In this document: positions 7,824 through 17,020 of the stretch, piece after piece
Layout: every line of letters begins with the position of its first letter
Position numbering within the stretch: position 1 is the first letter of the stretch
Assembly: GCA_050014015.1 (NCBI GenBank)
Contig: JBEKEC010000006.1
Span: 72,513 to 136,512 of the forward strand
From: PALSA-1353 sp050014015
GTDB lineage: Bacteria; Planctomycetota; Phycisphaerae; Tepidisphaerales; Tepidisphaeraceae
Reading direction: 5' to 3'
DNA length: 64,000 nucleotides
The notes under the pieces: model-generated
Database searches by the model: none
The model's input: the letters and a program-made list of their open reading frames with translations, nothing else
Told to the model about the DNA's origin: nothing
Program-made: the position numbers and the translations under genes

Positions 7824-9361
7824 CAATTCGGTTCCATGAGGCAAAACGCGCCGGCGGAGGTTGTTTCCTCCAGTCCAAGCAGATGCCAGCCCGGCAACAC
7901 CAGCGGGCCGTCGGCACCGGGGAATTTTCCTATGAGCCAGACGGATTTTTTCGTTCGGAGTTGACGAAGGAGATTCACGTCGACCGGCCGGTTGAGGACG
8001 AGCCAGGGGTGACGTGACTTGGGGAAATAGTAATTGAAGGCCATGTACCAGGTTCCCGGAGAAATCCAGGGATCGTCGCCGTAGAAGACGAGGAGGTCGT
8101 CAGAATCGGCGGCTCGGTTGAGGTCGCCGGTGAGTCGGCGCCAATCTTCCTTGGATTCGACGCCGCCAGCCAGGCGTTGGCCGGCCAGGACGGCCAAGAG
8201 AGCGATCGCCAGAAGCGGGACGGCGTAGGTGAGGATTGGGCGTCCAGGCCAATTGACGGCGAGGACGGCGTAGATGGCGGGGCTGGCGAGGATGGTGTAG
8301 CGCAGGTAATCCATGAGAATCGATCCACGGACCAGATCGGTGGCGGCGGCCGATCCGATGGTCCCGATCATCCAGAGTAGCCAAAAGAGCGATAGCCGAT
8401 CGCGGAACGTTCGCACCAGCGGCAGAACGTATGTCAGGAATGCGGCGATGAGGAGAACGGCGGCGGGCATATTTGCGGCGAGCGATTCGCCGAAGAGGCA
8501 TTTGCCCGGAAGGCCGATGATGCGAAGGAACGTGGATCGGACGTGGTGATCGGCGGGTTCGGAAAGATAGCCGGGATGAGCGGAGGGGAGGGAAATGATT
8601 TGCCCGCGCAGCCAGTAACCCCAGACGGCCAGGACGACAACTCCGGCGGCGACGAAAACGCCAATCGCCGCCAGGCGGGCGCCCTTGCGCAGGCGAATCA
8701 GCGCATATCCGCCAAGGGCGGCGATCGCGCCGGCAGCGAGATAATGGGTCAGAATCGCCGCCGATGAAAGCAAGAGCAGACCGATCACCCTGGCTGGTTT
8801 GATCCCGAACAACTCGATTCGAACGAGCAGGTCGGCGGCGCCGAGACCGAGGAGAATCAACATCGGATAATTCCTGGCGTCCTGTGCGAAATCGAGCTGG
8901 CCGATGGCCAGCGCCATGATGGCGGCGGCGAGAAGCGCGATCCTCGTCGGGCCGAGGAGCCGGCAAAGATCAAAGAGCACGGCAATCGCGGCGATGGAAA
9001 AGATCGCCGACAACGAGCGGATGGCGAGGGGGCTGGTTCCAAACAGGTCCATCCACCAGCGGAGCGCGATGAGGTACAGCGGAGGATGGGGGTAGCCGTT
9101 GAGATGGGTCCAGATTTTCGGCCACGCCGCGGCGGTGGAAACGTCCGTCAGATTCAATGGAGCGGTTTGAATGACGCCAGTGGGGAGATGATCGTGGACC
9201 GAGCCTCGGCCGACGGACATCTCGATGGACCAGAGTTCGTCCATCCACAGGCTGGGTCCGGCGATGTGATAAAAGCGAAGGCAACCGGCGAGGAAAAGAA
9301 TGGCGGCAAGGATGGCCAACTCGGCGCGGGAGGGTGAGCGGACGATGGAAGTTTGAATCAT
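7823..9361 (-). CDS. GT39-like membrane glycosyltransferase (paralogue B)
   Basis: 512 residues from ATG 9361. The open frame continues upstream to 9592, but that part overlaps the coding end of paralogue C and lacks family similarity, whereas 9361 matches the start of the conserved first helix. Motifs repeat those of A: FYHIAGPSLWMDELWS with the acidic pair after helix 1, HPPLYLIALRWW, and a C-terminal SPGTWYMAFNYYFPKSRHPWLVL block. Its start lies 46 bases downstream of the stop of C. No adjacent polyprenyl-phosphate glycosyltransferase or lipid-carrier gene is seen, so donor and acceptor are unknown. Confidence 0.86.
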   Translation of the reverse strand: MIQTSIVRSPSRAELAILAAILFLAGCLRFYHIAGPSLWMDELWSIEMSVGRGSVHDHLPTGVIQTAPLNLTDVSTAAAWPKIWTHLNGYPHPPLYLIALRWWMDLFGTSPLAIRSLSAIFSIAAIAVLFDLCRLLGPTRIALLAAAIMALAIGQLDFAQDARNYPMLILLGLGAADLLVRIELFGIKPARVIGLLLLSSAAILTHYLAAGAIAALGGYALIRLRKGARLAAIGVFVAAGVVVLAVWGYWLRGQIISLPSAHPGYLSEPADHHVRSTFLRIIGLPGKCLFGESLAANMPAAVLLIAAFLTYVLPLVRTFRDRLSLFWLLWMIGTIGSAAATDLVRGSILMDYLRYTILASPAIYAVLAVNWPGRPILTYAVPLLAIALLAVLAGQRLAGGVESKEDWRRLTGDLNRAADSDDLLVFYGDDPWISPGTWYMAFNYYFPKSRHPWLVLNRPVDVNLLRQLRTKKSVWLIGKFPGADGPLVLPGWHLLGLEETTSAGAFCLMEPN

Positions 9362-9407
9362 CACCAATCCGGCGTGTTTCGGGGATCCATGATACAAGGG
9401 CCGGGGA

Positions 9408-10985
9408 TCAACGGACAGAATCCGGCTGTGCGGTGTTTCGCATGAGACAGACGCCGCCGGCCGTGGTGTGCCAAACGACGTCGGGTTGCCAGCCCGGGAA
9501 AAGAGCAGCGCCGAAAAGTTCCGGCGCTGGCCCGACGAGCCAGAACGTCCCGCGTGCCGGAAGCTGACCGAGCAGTTTCGAATCCGGAGCATGGTGAAGC
9601 GTTACCCAGGGATGGACCGAATCGGGGGAATAATATTTGTATCCCACGTACCAGACGCCGGGAGAAACCCACCCGCTGTCGTTGTAGAAGATCAGCAATT
9701 CATGGGGGTCCGCGTAGGCATCGATGATCTGGGAAAGCCGCTGAAAATCCTGTTTGGGGGGAACGCCGCGTTGCACCCGGAAGCCGGCCGCGAGGGCCAA
9801 AGACACGACGACGCCGAGCGGGAAAAAATCAGATACGTATTTGAGCCTGGGCCAATGGACGCCGGCGAGGATCGCATAGAGCGCGGGGCTGGCCAGCACG
9901 GTGTAGCGGGCGTACTGCAAGAACAGGAAATGATGCGTCAAGTCCGACGCGGCAACAAAAAGAACGATTCCCGCGCCCCACAAGACCCACAAAAGCAGGT
10001 CGGGGCGGTGGCGCAGGCGAAGCATCAACGCGACGACAACGCCCGCGGCGACGACATGAACGACCAGGGGCAGACCCTCCGCGAGAACCTCGCCAAAGCA
10101 GTACTTCAGCGGCAATTCGGCGATGCGAAGCAGTATATGAATCGCATGGTTGGGGCTTGATTCGCGAAGATAGCTGGGATCGAAATTGGGAAGGGTGCGC
10201 ATCTGGCCATAAAACTGGCATCCCCAGGCGGCGACGGAAATGGCGGCGGCGGCGAAAAAAGCGGCGAGCGTCCTGCGGCGGTCGCGGCGGCGAAGCCGGA
10301 TCACCGAGTAAACCCCCATCGCGGCAAATGCGCCCGCGGCGAAATAGTGCGTCAGGAGCATCGAGGCCAGCAGGAAAACCAGGAAAATCAAGCGTTGGAG
10401 CGTCGCCCCGGAAAAAACGATCCGCACCAGCACGTCACAGCAACTCATACCCTGAAGAATCAGAAGCGGGTAGCTGCGCGCTTCCTGGGCGAAATCGAGC
10501 TGGCCGATGGCCAGCGCCATCATGCAGGCCGCGAGCAAGCCGACTCGCGGGCCGTGCAGAAGCCTGCATACGTCGAAGAAGACCGCGATCCCCGCGAGGG
10601 ACAGAATCGCCGAGAGGCATCGTGTGGCGGCGGGACCGGCGCCGAGAAGATTCATCCACCATCGAAGGAGCACGAAATAAAGGGGAGGATGGGTTGTGAT
10701 TTGAACGCGGTTCCAGATGTCCCACCATGGCGCGGCCGCGGCGAGGTTAAGGGGGTCGGGCTGATCGGTTCGGATGACGGAGTCGGGGAAAAAATCGTGC
10801 GCCGAGCGATGGCCCATCGCCAGTTCGATGGAGACCATTTCGTCCATCCACAGGCTGGGATTTCCGATCCGGTAAAAGCGCAGGAATGCCCCGGCGATAA
10901 GGACGAAGATCAGGGCGATTATCTGGATGCGATTCGGGCGAGAGTGATGCCAGGTGGAGGCAGCGATAGGCGGCGGCTCGGTCAT
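9408..10985 (-). CDS. GT39-like membrane glycosyltransferase (paralogue C)
   Basis: 525 residues from ATG 10985, with a short cytoplasmic leader and first helix at ~20-40. The acidic pair is Asp48-Glu49 in GNPSLWMDEMVS; HPPLYFVLLRWW and SPGVWYVGYKYYSPDS correspond to conserved blocks in A and B. First gene of the C-B-A run, all co-directional with short or overlapping junctions. The three are clearly related yet diverged, so the duplications are not recent. A fourth, more distant relative lies at 42678. Confidence 0.86.
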   Translation of the reverse strand: MTEPPPIAASTWHHSRPNRIQIIALIFVLIAGAFLRFYRIGNPSLWMDEMVSIELAMGHRSAHDFFPDSVIRTDQPDPLNLAAAAPWWDIWNRVQITTHPPLYFVLLRWWMNLLGAGPAATRCLSAILSLAGIAVFFDVCRLLHGPRVGLLAACMMALAIGQLDFAQEARSYPLLILQGMSCCDVLVRIVFSGATLQRLIFLVFLLASMLLTHYFAAGAFAAMGVYSVIRLRRRDRRRTLAAFFAAAAISVAAWGCQFYGQMRTLPNFDPSYLRESSPNHAIHILLRIAELPLKYCFGEVLAEGLPLVVHVVAAGVVVALMLRLRHRPDLLLWVLWGAGIVLFVAASDLTHHFLFLQYARYTVLASPALYAILAGVHWPRLKYVSDFFPLGVVVSLALAAGFRVQRGVPPKQDFQRLSQIIDAYADPHELLIFYNDSGWVSPGVWYVGYKYYSPDSVHPWVTLHHAPDSKLLGQLPARGTFWLVGPAPELFGAALFPGWQPDVVWHTTAGGVCLMRNTAQPDSVR

Positions 10986-11053
10986 CGACGGCGACGCCGA
11001 AGCGCCGCGAGATCAGATGATACTCTGCCCCGCCGAAGGCACAACCGCAACCG

Positions 11054-11344
11054 TCAGGCGGTCAGCCGATGGATGCCGCGATCGTGCAAGTGGCCGGTGA
11101 GCATGCGAACGAGCTGCCTGGCGGCATCTCGCCAATCGGTCTGGCGGGAACGGAAAGCGATCACCCCGTTGCCATCGGCCACGTCGGCGCGGACTTCCAC
11201 CAGCCGACCGACGCGATGCAGGGTGATGGAAATCGCCAGATTGCCCATTCGCTCGCCAAATCGGATGGCCCGTTTGAGCCAAGACATCAACTGGCGACGA
11301 TGTGACGGTTTGAGAAGCACGTTTCCGGCATCGAGCTTAAGCAT
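11054..11344 (-). CDS. Small RaiA/HPF-like protein
   Basis: About 96 residues from ATG 11344 (a longer frame begins at 11401). The pattern of an N-terminal amphipathic helix (MSWLKRAIRFGERMG), a strand (LAISITLHRVGRLVEVRADVAD) and a second helix (WRDAARQLVRMLTGHLH) resembles the beta-alpha-beta fold of ribosome-associated hibernation factors (HPF/RaiA, sigma-54 modulation family). The match is by general pattern only, so other roles are possible. Transcribed away from the release-factor-like gene at 11433; the ~90 bases between them should hold both promoters. Confidence 0.55.
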   Translation of the reverse strand: MLKLDAGNVLLKPSHRRQLMSWLKRAIRFGERMGNLAISITLHRVGRLVEVRADVADGNGVIAFRSRQTDWRDAARQLVRMLTGHLHDRGIHRLTA

Positions 11345-11432
11345 TGTGCAACCTCGCTGTAAAAATCCCAGCAGTTGGCGCTCGTGTGGAGATACGAGCA
11401 ATTATCGTGCCGGAAGCTACAATCCCGGCGCA

Positions 11433-11915
11433 ATGACGAGCTATCGAAACCTCTCCGATGAACACCTCCTGGCAGATTGTAGGCTCGATACGTTCCGCGG
11501 GTCAGGGCCAGGCGGCCAAAAACGCAATAAAACCAGTTCGGCGGTGCGGCTGACCCATGGACCGACCAGGCTGTCGGCCGTGGCGGGCGAATCACGTTCG
11601 CAACACCGCAATCGTCAAGCCGCGCTGGATCGACTGCGACGTAAAATCGCACTGCGAGTGCGGGAGCCGATCAAACTGTCATCCCTGCCCGATCCCGCCA
11701 TTGTGGCAGTGTCAGGCCGATCCGCCGGTTATCCGGCGGCGATGGGCAAGGCGCTGGACGTGCTGGAGCATGCCGGGTGGAGCGTGTCGGACGGGGCGAA
11801 GCTTTTGGGTGTTTCGACGGGCCGGTTGATCGGCTTCCTGCGGACCGATGCACAACTTTGGATGGAAGTGAATCAGCGGCGGCAGGAGGCCGGGCTGCGG
11901 GGACTGAACGCATGA
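11433..11915 (+). CDS. Peptide chain release factor-like protein (RF-1 domain, GGQ)
   Basis: 160 residues from ATG 11433; the frame extends far upstream as antisense of paralogue C but has no coding similarity there. The RF-1 domain core SGPGGQKRNKTSSAVRL places the GGQ motif at residues 27-29. The codon-recognition domains of true RF1/RF2 are missing, as in ArfB/YaeJ- and PrfH-type proteins that release peptides from stalled ribosomes. After a short linker, the C-terminal ~50 residues contain an HTH-like stretch (SDGAKLLGVSTGRLIGFL) instead of the basic tail of ArfB. Its stop overlaps the start of the uracil-DNA glycosylase by four bases (ATGA). Confidence 0.85.
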   Translation: MTSYRNLSDEHLLADCRLDTFRGSGPGGQKRNKTSSAVRLTHGPTRLSAVAGESRSQHRNRQAALDRLRRKIALRVREPIKLSSLPDPAIVAVSGRSAGYPAAMGKALDVLEHAGWSVSDGAKLLGVSTGRLIGFLRTDAQLWMEVNQRRQEAGLRGLNA

Positions 11916-12613
11916 CCGATTCATCGCGCGGGGATTCACTGTCGAGGCTGGCGGGCCAGATCGTTCGATGCCGGCGTTGCCCGCGATTGCGGGAATACTG
12001 CCGCCAGATCGCACTCAAAAAGCGCCGGGCGTTCGCCGATTGGGATTATTGGGCCAAGCCGGTTGCGGGTTTCGGCGATCCGGATGCCGGGATATGGATC
12101 GTCGGCCTGGCGCCCGGGGCGCATGGAGCCAATCGCACGGGACGGGTTTTCACCGGCGACCGCAGCGGGGATTTCCTTTTTGCGGCGCTTCATCGCGCGG
12201 GCCTGGCCAATCAGCCTAAGTCGGTTCATCGCGAGGATGGATTGGCGCTTCGCGGCGTGTACATCAGCGCGGCCGTGCGATGCGCCCCGCCGGGGAACAA
12301 ACCGCTGCCCGATGAGATCGCCAACTGCCGCGAATATCTCGATCGGGAATGGATGACGTTGAAGCGCGTCCGCGTCATGTTGGGGCTGGGGAAAATCGGC
12401 TGGGATGCGATCGTCGCCCTGGCAAAACGTCACGGCTGCGATTTTCCCGCGGGGAAAATGCCCTTCGCCCATGGCGCGGAACTGCGGCTGGCGCAAAACC
12501 GCTGGCTGATCGGTTCGTATCATGTCAGCCAGCAGAACACGTTTACCGGAAAGCTGACGCCGGAAATGTTCGACCGGGTGCTTGAGCGCGTCGCAAGGCG
12601 AGCCAGAAGCTAA
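11912..12613 (+). CDS. Uracil-DNA glycosylase, family 5 (UdgB type)
   Basis: 233 residues from ATG 11912, overlapping the upstream stop. Family motifs: the active-site block GLAPGAHGANRTGRVFTGD near residue 55, and the C-terminal HVSQQNTFTGKLT near 205 (the His-containing UdgB motif). Four cysteines for an iron-sulfur cluster are visible: Cys20 and Cys23 (CRRCPRLREYC, with Cys30 nearby) and two more around CAPPGNKPLPDEIANC. The enzyme removes uracil and other deaminated bases from DNA to start base-excision repair. The four-base overlap with a translation-rescue gene implies co-expression. Confidence 0.93.
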   Translation: MTDSSRGDSLSRLAGQIVRCRRCPRLREYCRQIALKKRRAFADWDYWAKPVAGFGDPDAGIWIVGLAPGAHGANRTGRVFTGDRSGDFLFAALHRAGLANQPKSVHREDGLALRGVYISAAVRCAPPGNKPLPDEIANCREYLDREWMTLKRVRVMLGLGKIGWDAIVALAKRHGCDFPAGKMPFAHGAELRLAQNRWLIGSYHVSQQNTFTGKLTPEMFDRVLERVARRARS

Positions 12614-12654
12614 ACTGGCGTCAAAGGGGTGGTAGAATCGCGTGAGGAGACAGC

Positions 12655-13965
12655 ATGAAGCTGTGTTGTATCATCCTGTCGGCGGCACTCGTGGCTGGGG
12701 CGTCAATCGCCCTATCCCAAACCACCGAGCCCGGGGCCACCCGGCCATCGGACAGAATCGCCTTGCTGATTGCCCAGTTGGACGACCCCAATTTCAGCGT
12801 TCGGGAACAGGCGGAGAAAAAGCTCACGGACATGGGGCCGTCGATCGAGCCGGAGCTGCGCGACGCCCAGCGCGGCAATCTTTCGGATGAGGCGCGAGCC
12901 CGGATCGAGGTTCTGCTGGCGCGGTTTCAGGACGCCATGGCGCTGCATGCCTCGGTGACGATGCACTACACCGATGCGCCGTTGATGAAGGTTCTGGACG
13001 ATTTCGCCCGTCAGGCTGGGGGAAACCTGGGGATCGACGATCCCTCCGTCGTCAAATTCGCCGCGGGCCGCGTCGCCACCATCAATCTCGACAATGCTGA
13101 TTTCTGGCAGGCGATGCGCGCCGTGAAGGACGCCAGCGGGCTTTCCCCCTGGATCGGGCAATCCGGACTCACCCTCGCCCCGCCCGAGGGCCGCGGCATC
13201 ATGCCGGTCGATTTTTCCAACAAACATGCCCGTTCCAGCGGCGGCCTATTCATCGTTCCCAAACGTGGCATGGAGCAGCAAAACATTGACTACGATACGG
13301 ATCAAACCTCCGGGGGGATGGTGCTGCTGCTCAACGTGATCCCCGAGCCCAAGCTGCACGTGATCGGCGCGATCAACTTCGACTGGCTCAAGGATTGCGT
13401 GGACGATAAAGGCCATTCGCTCATGCCGCCCGAGCCCAATCGCCGATTCTTCAATCCCGGATACATGATGCGGGGAGGCACGCGGCAACCGTTGTGGTCC
13501 CTTCAGACCAATCTCCACGAAGTCCCCGGCATGGGAAGCAAAATCGCGCGCCTCCACGGCGAGCTAAACCTTCTCGTGCAAACCCGCAGTCAAGCCGTTG
13601 AAATCGACGACATCACCCACGCACGCAATGGCGCCGCGCAGGACGGCCCGGCATCCTTCACCGTCACGGGTTGTTCGAAAACCAACATGAATTTTCAATT
13701 GACCCTGATGATCCGCGGCGTCACGATGAACGACGCCCAATTTCAGGATTTTGCCGGCTCCGCCGAACTGGTCGATGACAAGGGCCAAGTCGTTTTGCGT
13801 CAAAACTATATTCCCAGGCAATCGCCCGAGGGCGTGATGGTCGTCCTCGCTTTTCAGCCGACGCAAAACACCCCCGCCAAGCTCCGATGGGAAAGGACCC
13901 TCGAGCAGAAAAAATTCTCGATCCCGTTTGAGCTGGACGATCTGCCCTTGCCCGCGGTGCGCTAA
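12655..13965 (+). CDS. Secreted protein with STN-like domain
   Basis: 436 residues. A Sec signal peptide (residues 1-~22, ending ASIALSQ) is followed by a helical segment (IALLIAQLDDPNFSVREQAEKKL, ~40-62) typical of planctomycete HEAT-like secreted proteins. Around residues 100-160, VTMHYTDAPLMKVLDDFARQAGG resembles the secretin/TonB short N-terminal (STN) fold. The remaining ~270 residues are not recognised. A GAGG site precedes the ATG. The end overlaps the convergent TPR-GT9 gene by four bases. Probably periplasmic; function unknown. Confidence 0.75.
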   Translation: MKLCCIILSAALVAGASIALSQTTEPGATRPSDRIALLIAQLDDPNFSVREQAEKKLTDMGPSIEPELRDAQRGNLSDEARARIEVLLARFQDAMALHASVTMHYTDAPLMKVLDDFARQAGGNLGIDDPSVVKFAAGRVATINLDNADFWQAMRAVKDASGLSPWIGQSGLTLAPPEGRGIMPVDFSNKHARSSGGLFIVPKRGMEQQNIDYDTDQTSGGMVLLLNVIPEPKLHVIGAINFDWLKDCVDDKGHSLMPPEPNRRFFNPGYMMRGGTRQPLWSLQTNLHEVPGMGSKIARLHGELNLLVQTRSQAVEIDDITHARNGAAQDGPASFTVTGCSKTNMNFQLTLMIRGVTMNDAQFQDFAGSAELVDDKGQVVLRQNYIPRQSPEGVMVVLAFQPTQNTPAKLRWERTLEQKKFSIPFELDDLPLPAVR

Positions 13966-15506
13966 CGGCCCCGCGAGACGTGCTCCTCCAACGCCGCGAC
14001 GATGCTTTCGACGGTCGGGCCCCATTGGCCGCCCGAGGGCTGTCGAAACAGCCGCATCGTCGGATACCACGGGCTGTCCAGATGATTCAGCATCCATCGC
14101 CACTCGCACATGACGGGCAGAAGAACCCAGGTTGGCTTGCCCATCGCCCCAGCCAGATGCGCGACGGCAGTGTCAACGCTGATGACAAGATCGAGGTTGG
14201 CGATCAGCCCGGCAGTGTCGTCGAAACTTCGCAACTCATCGGTGAAATCCAGCAGCTTAAATCCGGCCGGCGGCGACGCGGCTTGTATTGCGGCCTCCCC
14301 TTTCTGCAGGCTGACGAAGCGGACGCGTTCCCGGATCGCCGTCGGCAGCGGCGCCGCAAATTCGTCGAAGCGGATCGACCGGTAGCGCATCCTGTTTTTC
14401 GGATTGCCCGACCAAGCCAATCCAACGCGCGGAAATCCGCCCGCGGCGGCATCCAGGCGCTGACGCCAGAATTCGATTTGTCCCGCGTCGGCTTTCACGT
14501 AGGGGATCGACGCCGGTATCGTCGCGACGCGCGTGCCGAAGGCAAACGGCAGACTCAGCATGGGGACGTGCCAGTCGTAAGGCGGAATGTCCTCGCCCGG
14601 CGCCATGGCCCGCTCCACGCCTTGGCATCTTCCCAGCAGAGTCTGGAGCGACGCCGGGCATTGCAGCCAAACCCGCGCGCCCCTGGCCGCAAGCATGGGC
14701 AAATACCGGGCGAATTGAATCGAATCTCCCAGTCCTTGCTCGCTGTAAACCAGTATCGTCCGCCCCGTCACGTCCGCGTTGCCGACGCCTTCCGGGCAGG
14801 CCCATTGCCTTTTCGGATCGAGGCGAACGTTCTGGCTGAAAGACTGACACCGCCATCGCCATTCATATTCCTCCAGCCCGCGCTCGTAATCGCCGGACAG
14901 GAGCAGAGCGGATCCCAGATTCCAATGCGCAAGCGCGAAATTCCCGTCGAGTGCGACGGCCTTCTGGTAGGACGCGATCACTTCCGCCAGGGCATTGTTT
15001 CCTTGCGACCCCGCATTTTGCAGCGCAACCTCCTGCAAAGAAACGCCCAGATTGCAATATGCGTCGGCGAAATCCGGCTTGAGCTGGACGGCCCGGCGAT
15101 AGCAGTCGATCGCCTCTTGCCAACGGCCGGCTGCGCGAAGCTCATTGCCCAGGTTGCTCCAGAGCGCCGCTTCGGCGGGTTGCAGCTCGAGCGCCTTGCG
15201 GTATATCTCGATCGCCTCGTCGATCCGCCCTAATCCCGGCGCTCCGACCGCCACGGCCAGATTCGCATAATATTTCGCGGCCCCCGGGTTCACCTCGATG
15301 GCCCGATGGAAAACTTCCGCCGCCTCCGCAAACCTCTTGGTCGCATTGAGAATCAATCCCAATAGAAACAGCGCATCCGGATGCCTCGGAACGGCGGCCA
15401 AAACCCGCCGGTAAATCGCCTCCGCTTCGGGTAATTTTCCGGCGCGCTGAAGGGCGACGGCCGATTCCAGAGAAATCTGAAGTTGATTGCGGTTTGACGA
15501 CGTCAT
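13962..15506 (-). CDS. TPR protein with C-terminal GT9-like glycosyltransferase domain (paralogue 2)
   Basis: 514 residues from ATG 15506. The open frame continues upstream to 16490 but that part is the shadow of the preceding paralogue. Residues 1-~230 are consecutive tetratricopeptide repeats (e.g. IEIYRKALELQPAEAALWSNLG, IDCYRRAVQLKPDFADAYCNLG). Residues ~260-514 resemble heptosyltransferase/GT9 folds: ILVYSEQGLGDSIQFARYLP, VGLAWSGNP, and ISVDTAVAHLAGAMGKPTWVLLP. TPR-GT9 fusions are common in bacteria and are thought to glycosylate proteins or surface polymers; substrate unknown. It starts 5 bases after the stop of paralogue 1. Confidence 0.86.
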   Translation of the reverse strand: MTSSNRNQLQISLESAVALQRAGKLPEAEAIYRRVLAAVPRHPDALFLLGLILNATKRFAEAAEVFHRAIEVNPGAAKYYANLAVAVGAPGLGRIDEAIEIYRKALELQPAEAALWSNLGNELRAAGRWQEAIDCYRRAVQLKPDFADAYCNLGVSLQEVALQNAGSQGNNALAEVIASYQKAVALDGNFALAHWNLGSALLLSGDYERGLEEYEWRWRCQSFSQNVRLDPKRQWACPEGVGNADVTGRTILVYSEQGLGDSIQFARYLPMLAARGARVWLQCPASLQTLLGRCQGVERAMAPGEDIPPYDWHVPMLSLPFAFGTRVATIPASIPYVKADAGQIEFWRQRLDAAAGGFPRVGLAWSGNPKNRMRYRSIRFDEFAAPLPTAIRERVRFVSLQKGEAAIQAASPPAGFKLLDFTDELRSFDDTAGLIANLDLVISVDTAVAHLAGAMGKPTWVLLPVMCEWRWMLNHLDSPWYPTMRLFRQPSGGQWGPTVESIVAALEEHVSRGR

Positions 15507-15511
15507 CCCAT

Positions 15512-16879
15512 TCACCCGCTTCTGCCCGCAGCCAGACCGCGCAGAGAGTCGGCCATCTCCGCGATCGGCGCATTCCAATCGTCGAGTGTGGGCTGGCGGA
15601 ACAGCCGCATCGTCGGATACCAGGGGCTGTCCTGGCGATCCAGCAGCCATCTCCAATCCGGCACAAACGGCAGCAGAACCCACGTCGGCTTGGCCAACGC
15701 TCCCGCCAAATGCGCCACGGCGGTGTCCACCGTCACCACCAGATCGAGATTGGCAATCAATGCCGCCGTATCGGCAAAATCCGACAGTTCCGAGGTGAAG
15801 TCGATCAGCTTCATGGCCGGCGGCGGGGATTGGTTCGCCGCCTTTCCTTTTTGCAGACTGTAAAGAGCCACGTGGCTCAACTCCGTCAGCGGGAAAAGCT
15901 GTTGCGGTTGAATCGAGCGATTCCGATCGTTCTGATGCGCGGGATTTCCGCCCCAGGCCAGCCCCGCCCTCAACCGCCCATCGGTTGGTCCAAGCCTCTG
16001 GCTCCACTTCTCCACGAGTGCGGGATCGGCCGTCAGATAGGGGGTCGCGGCGGGAATCGAATTCAAATCGGTGGCGAAGACTCGTGGAAGACCGACTAGG
16101 GAGCATTGCACGTCGAACGGTGGGATCGGCTGTCCGTTGACGACGATCTTGGCGCCGCCGGGCAATCGCTGAAAAAGCCGGGCAAGCTCCGGTTGGCAAG
16201 TCAGAATGACCCGTCCGCCGCGCCGCGCCACCAGCGGAACATAGCGTGCGAACTGGATCGCATCCCCCAACCCCTGCTCGGGGAAAAGCAGAATCGTTCG
16301 CCCGCCGAGATCCTCGCCGCTCCATTGGGGCTGCGAAAAGGCCGGCGCGGTCCACATCGACTTGATCTTCCGTCGCCATTCGTATTCCGCCAGGCCATGC
16401 GCGAAATCCCCGCCCATGAGCAACACCAGGGCCAGGTTCCAATGCGCGTCGGCAAAATCGGGTTTGATCTGGATGGCTCGGGAGTAACAAGCCGTCGCTT
16501 CCCGCAGTTTCAGCTTGTCCTTCCAGGCGATGCCAAGGTTGTTGTGCGCCTCGGCGAAATCGGGCCTGATCTGGATCGCGCGATTAAACTCCGCGATCGC
16601 ATCGTCCACCGAGCCGTTGATTCTCAGCGCGAAAGCCAGGTTGTGATGCGCCTGCGCGGAGAGGGGCTGAAGCTGCACCGCTTGCCGCAGGAGTTGCACG
16701 GATTCGGCGGTTCGTCCGAGACGTCCCACCACGATGCCCAGCAGATGCACCGCGGCCGGATGGTCGGGATGGCGGTTGAGGACATCCCGGCAAGCGGTCT
16801 GGGCCTCGGCCAGCCGCCCTGCCTTGTGCAGCGCCGCCGCCGATTGCAGCATCCGTTGAATTTGATCTCCGTTTGACAA
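15512..16879 (-). CDS. TPR protein with C-terminal GT9-like glycosyltransferase domain (paralogue 1)
   Basis: 455 residues. TPRs span residues ~1-165 (e.g. AIQIRPDFAEAHNNLGIAW). The GT9-like half has ILLFPEQGLGDAIQFARYVP, AGLAWGGNPAH and VTVDTAVAHLAGALAKPTWVLLP. It is the same architecture as the gene it precedes with about two fewer repeats, so the pair arose by tandem duplication. Both C-termini contain DSPWYPTMRLFRQP. The upstream ~140 bases contain a GC-rich hairpin; no sigma-70 promoter could be assigned. Confidence 0.87.
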   Translation of the reverse strand: MSNGDQIQRMLQSAAALHKAGRLAEAQTACRDVLNRHPDHPAAVHLLGIVVGRLGRTAESVQLLRQAVQLQPLSAQAHHNLAFALRINGSVDDAIAEFNRAIQIRPDFAEAHNNLGIAWKDKLKLREATACYSRAIQIKPDFADAHWNLALVLLMGGDFAHGLAEYEWRRKIKSMWTAPAFSQPQWSGEDLGGRTILLFPEQGLGDAIQFARYVPLVARRGGRVILTCQPELARLFQRLPGGAKIVVNGQPIPPFDVQCSLVGLPRVFATDLNSIPAATPYLTADPALVEKWSQRLGPTDGRLRAGLAWGGNPAHQNDRNRSIQPQQLFPLTELSHVALYSLQKGKAANQSPPPAMKLIDFTSELSDFADTAALIANLDLVVTVDTAVAHLAGALAKPTWVLLPFVPDWRWLLDRQDSPWYPTMRLFRQPTLDDWNAPIAEMADSLRGLAAGRSG

Positions 16880-16987
16880 GACGCCGGGATTCTATCGGCT
16901 GCCCCCGCGCGGGACGAAAAATTCGGCGGGGAATTGTCCCAGCCGCGGCCAAAGGTTTTTGCAGGCTCGGAAGAACCCCCACCCCAA

Positions 16988-17012
16988 CCCTCCCCTGAGT
17001 ACAGGGGGAGGG
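16988..17012. repeat. GC-rich hairpin between genes
   Basis: CCCTCCCC and GGGGAGGG form an 8-bp stem around a short loop between the end of the oxidoreductase gene (17021, minus strand) and the start of the TPR-GT9 gene (16879). Purine runs flank it. It may act as a terminator for the oxidoreductase operon or be a dispersed palindrome; there is no clear T-tract. Confidence 0.55.
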
Positions 17013-17020
17013 GGAAAAGG

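Noticed and set aside
10347..11432. Extension of the release-factor-like gene upstream
   Set aside because: It overlaps the GT39-like gene and the small HPF-like gene and shows no RF-1 similarity before 11433.
15507..16490. N-terminal extension of the second TPR-GT9 gene
   Set aside because: This stretch is out of frame with, and fully overlaps, the preceding TPR-GT9 gene; protein similarity and a proper start begin at 15506.
16988..17012. Rho-independent terminator
   Set aside because: The stem is strong but is not followed by a T-run on the minus strand, so it is listed only as a hairpin.
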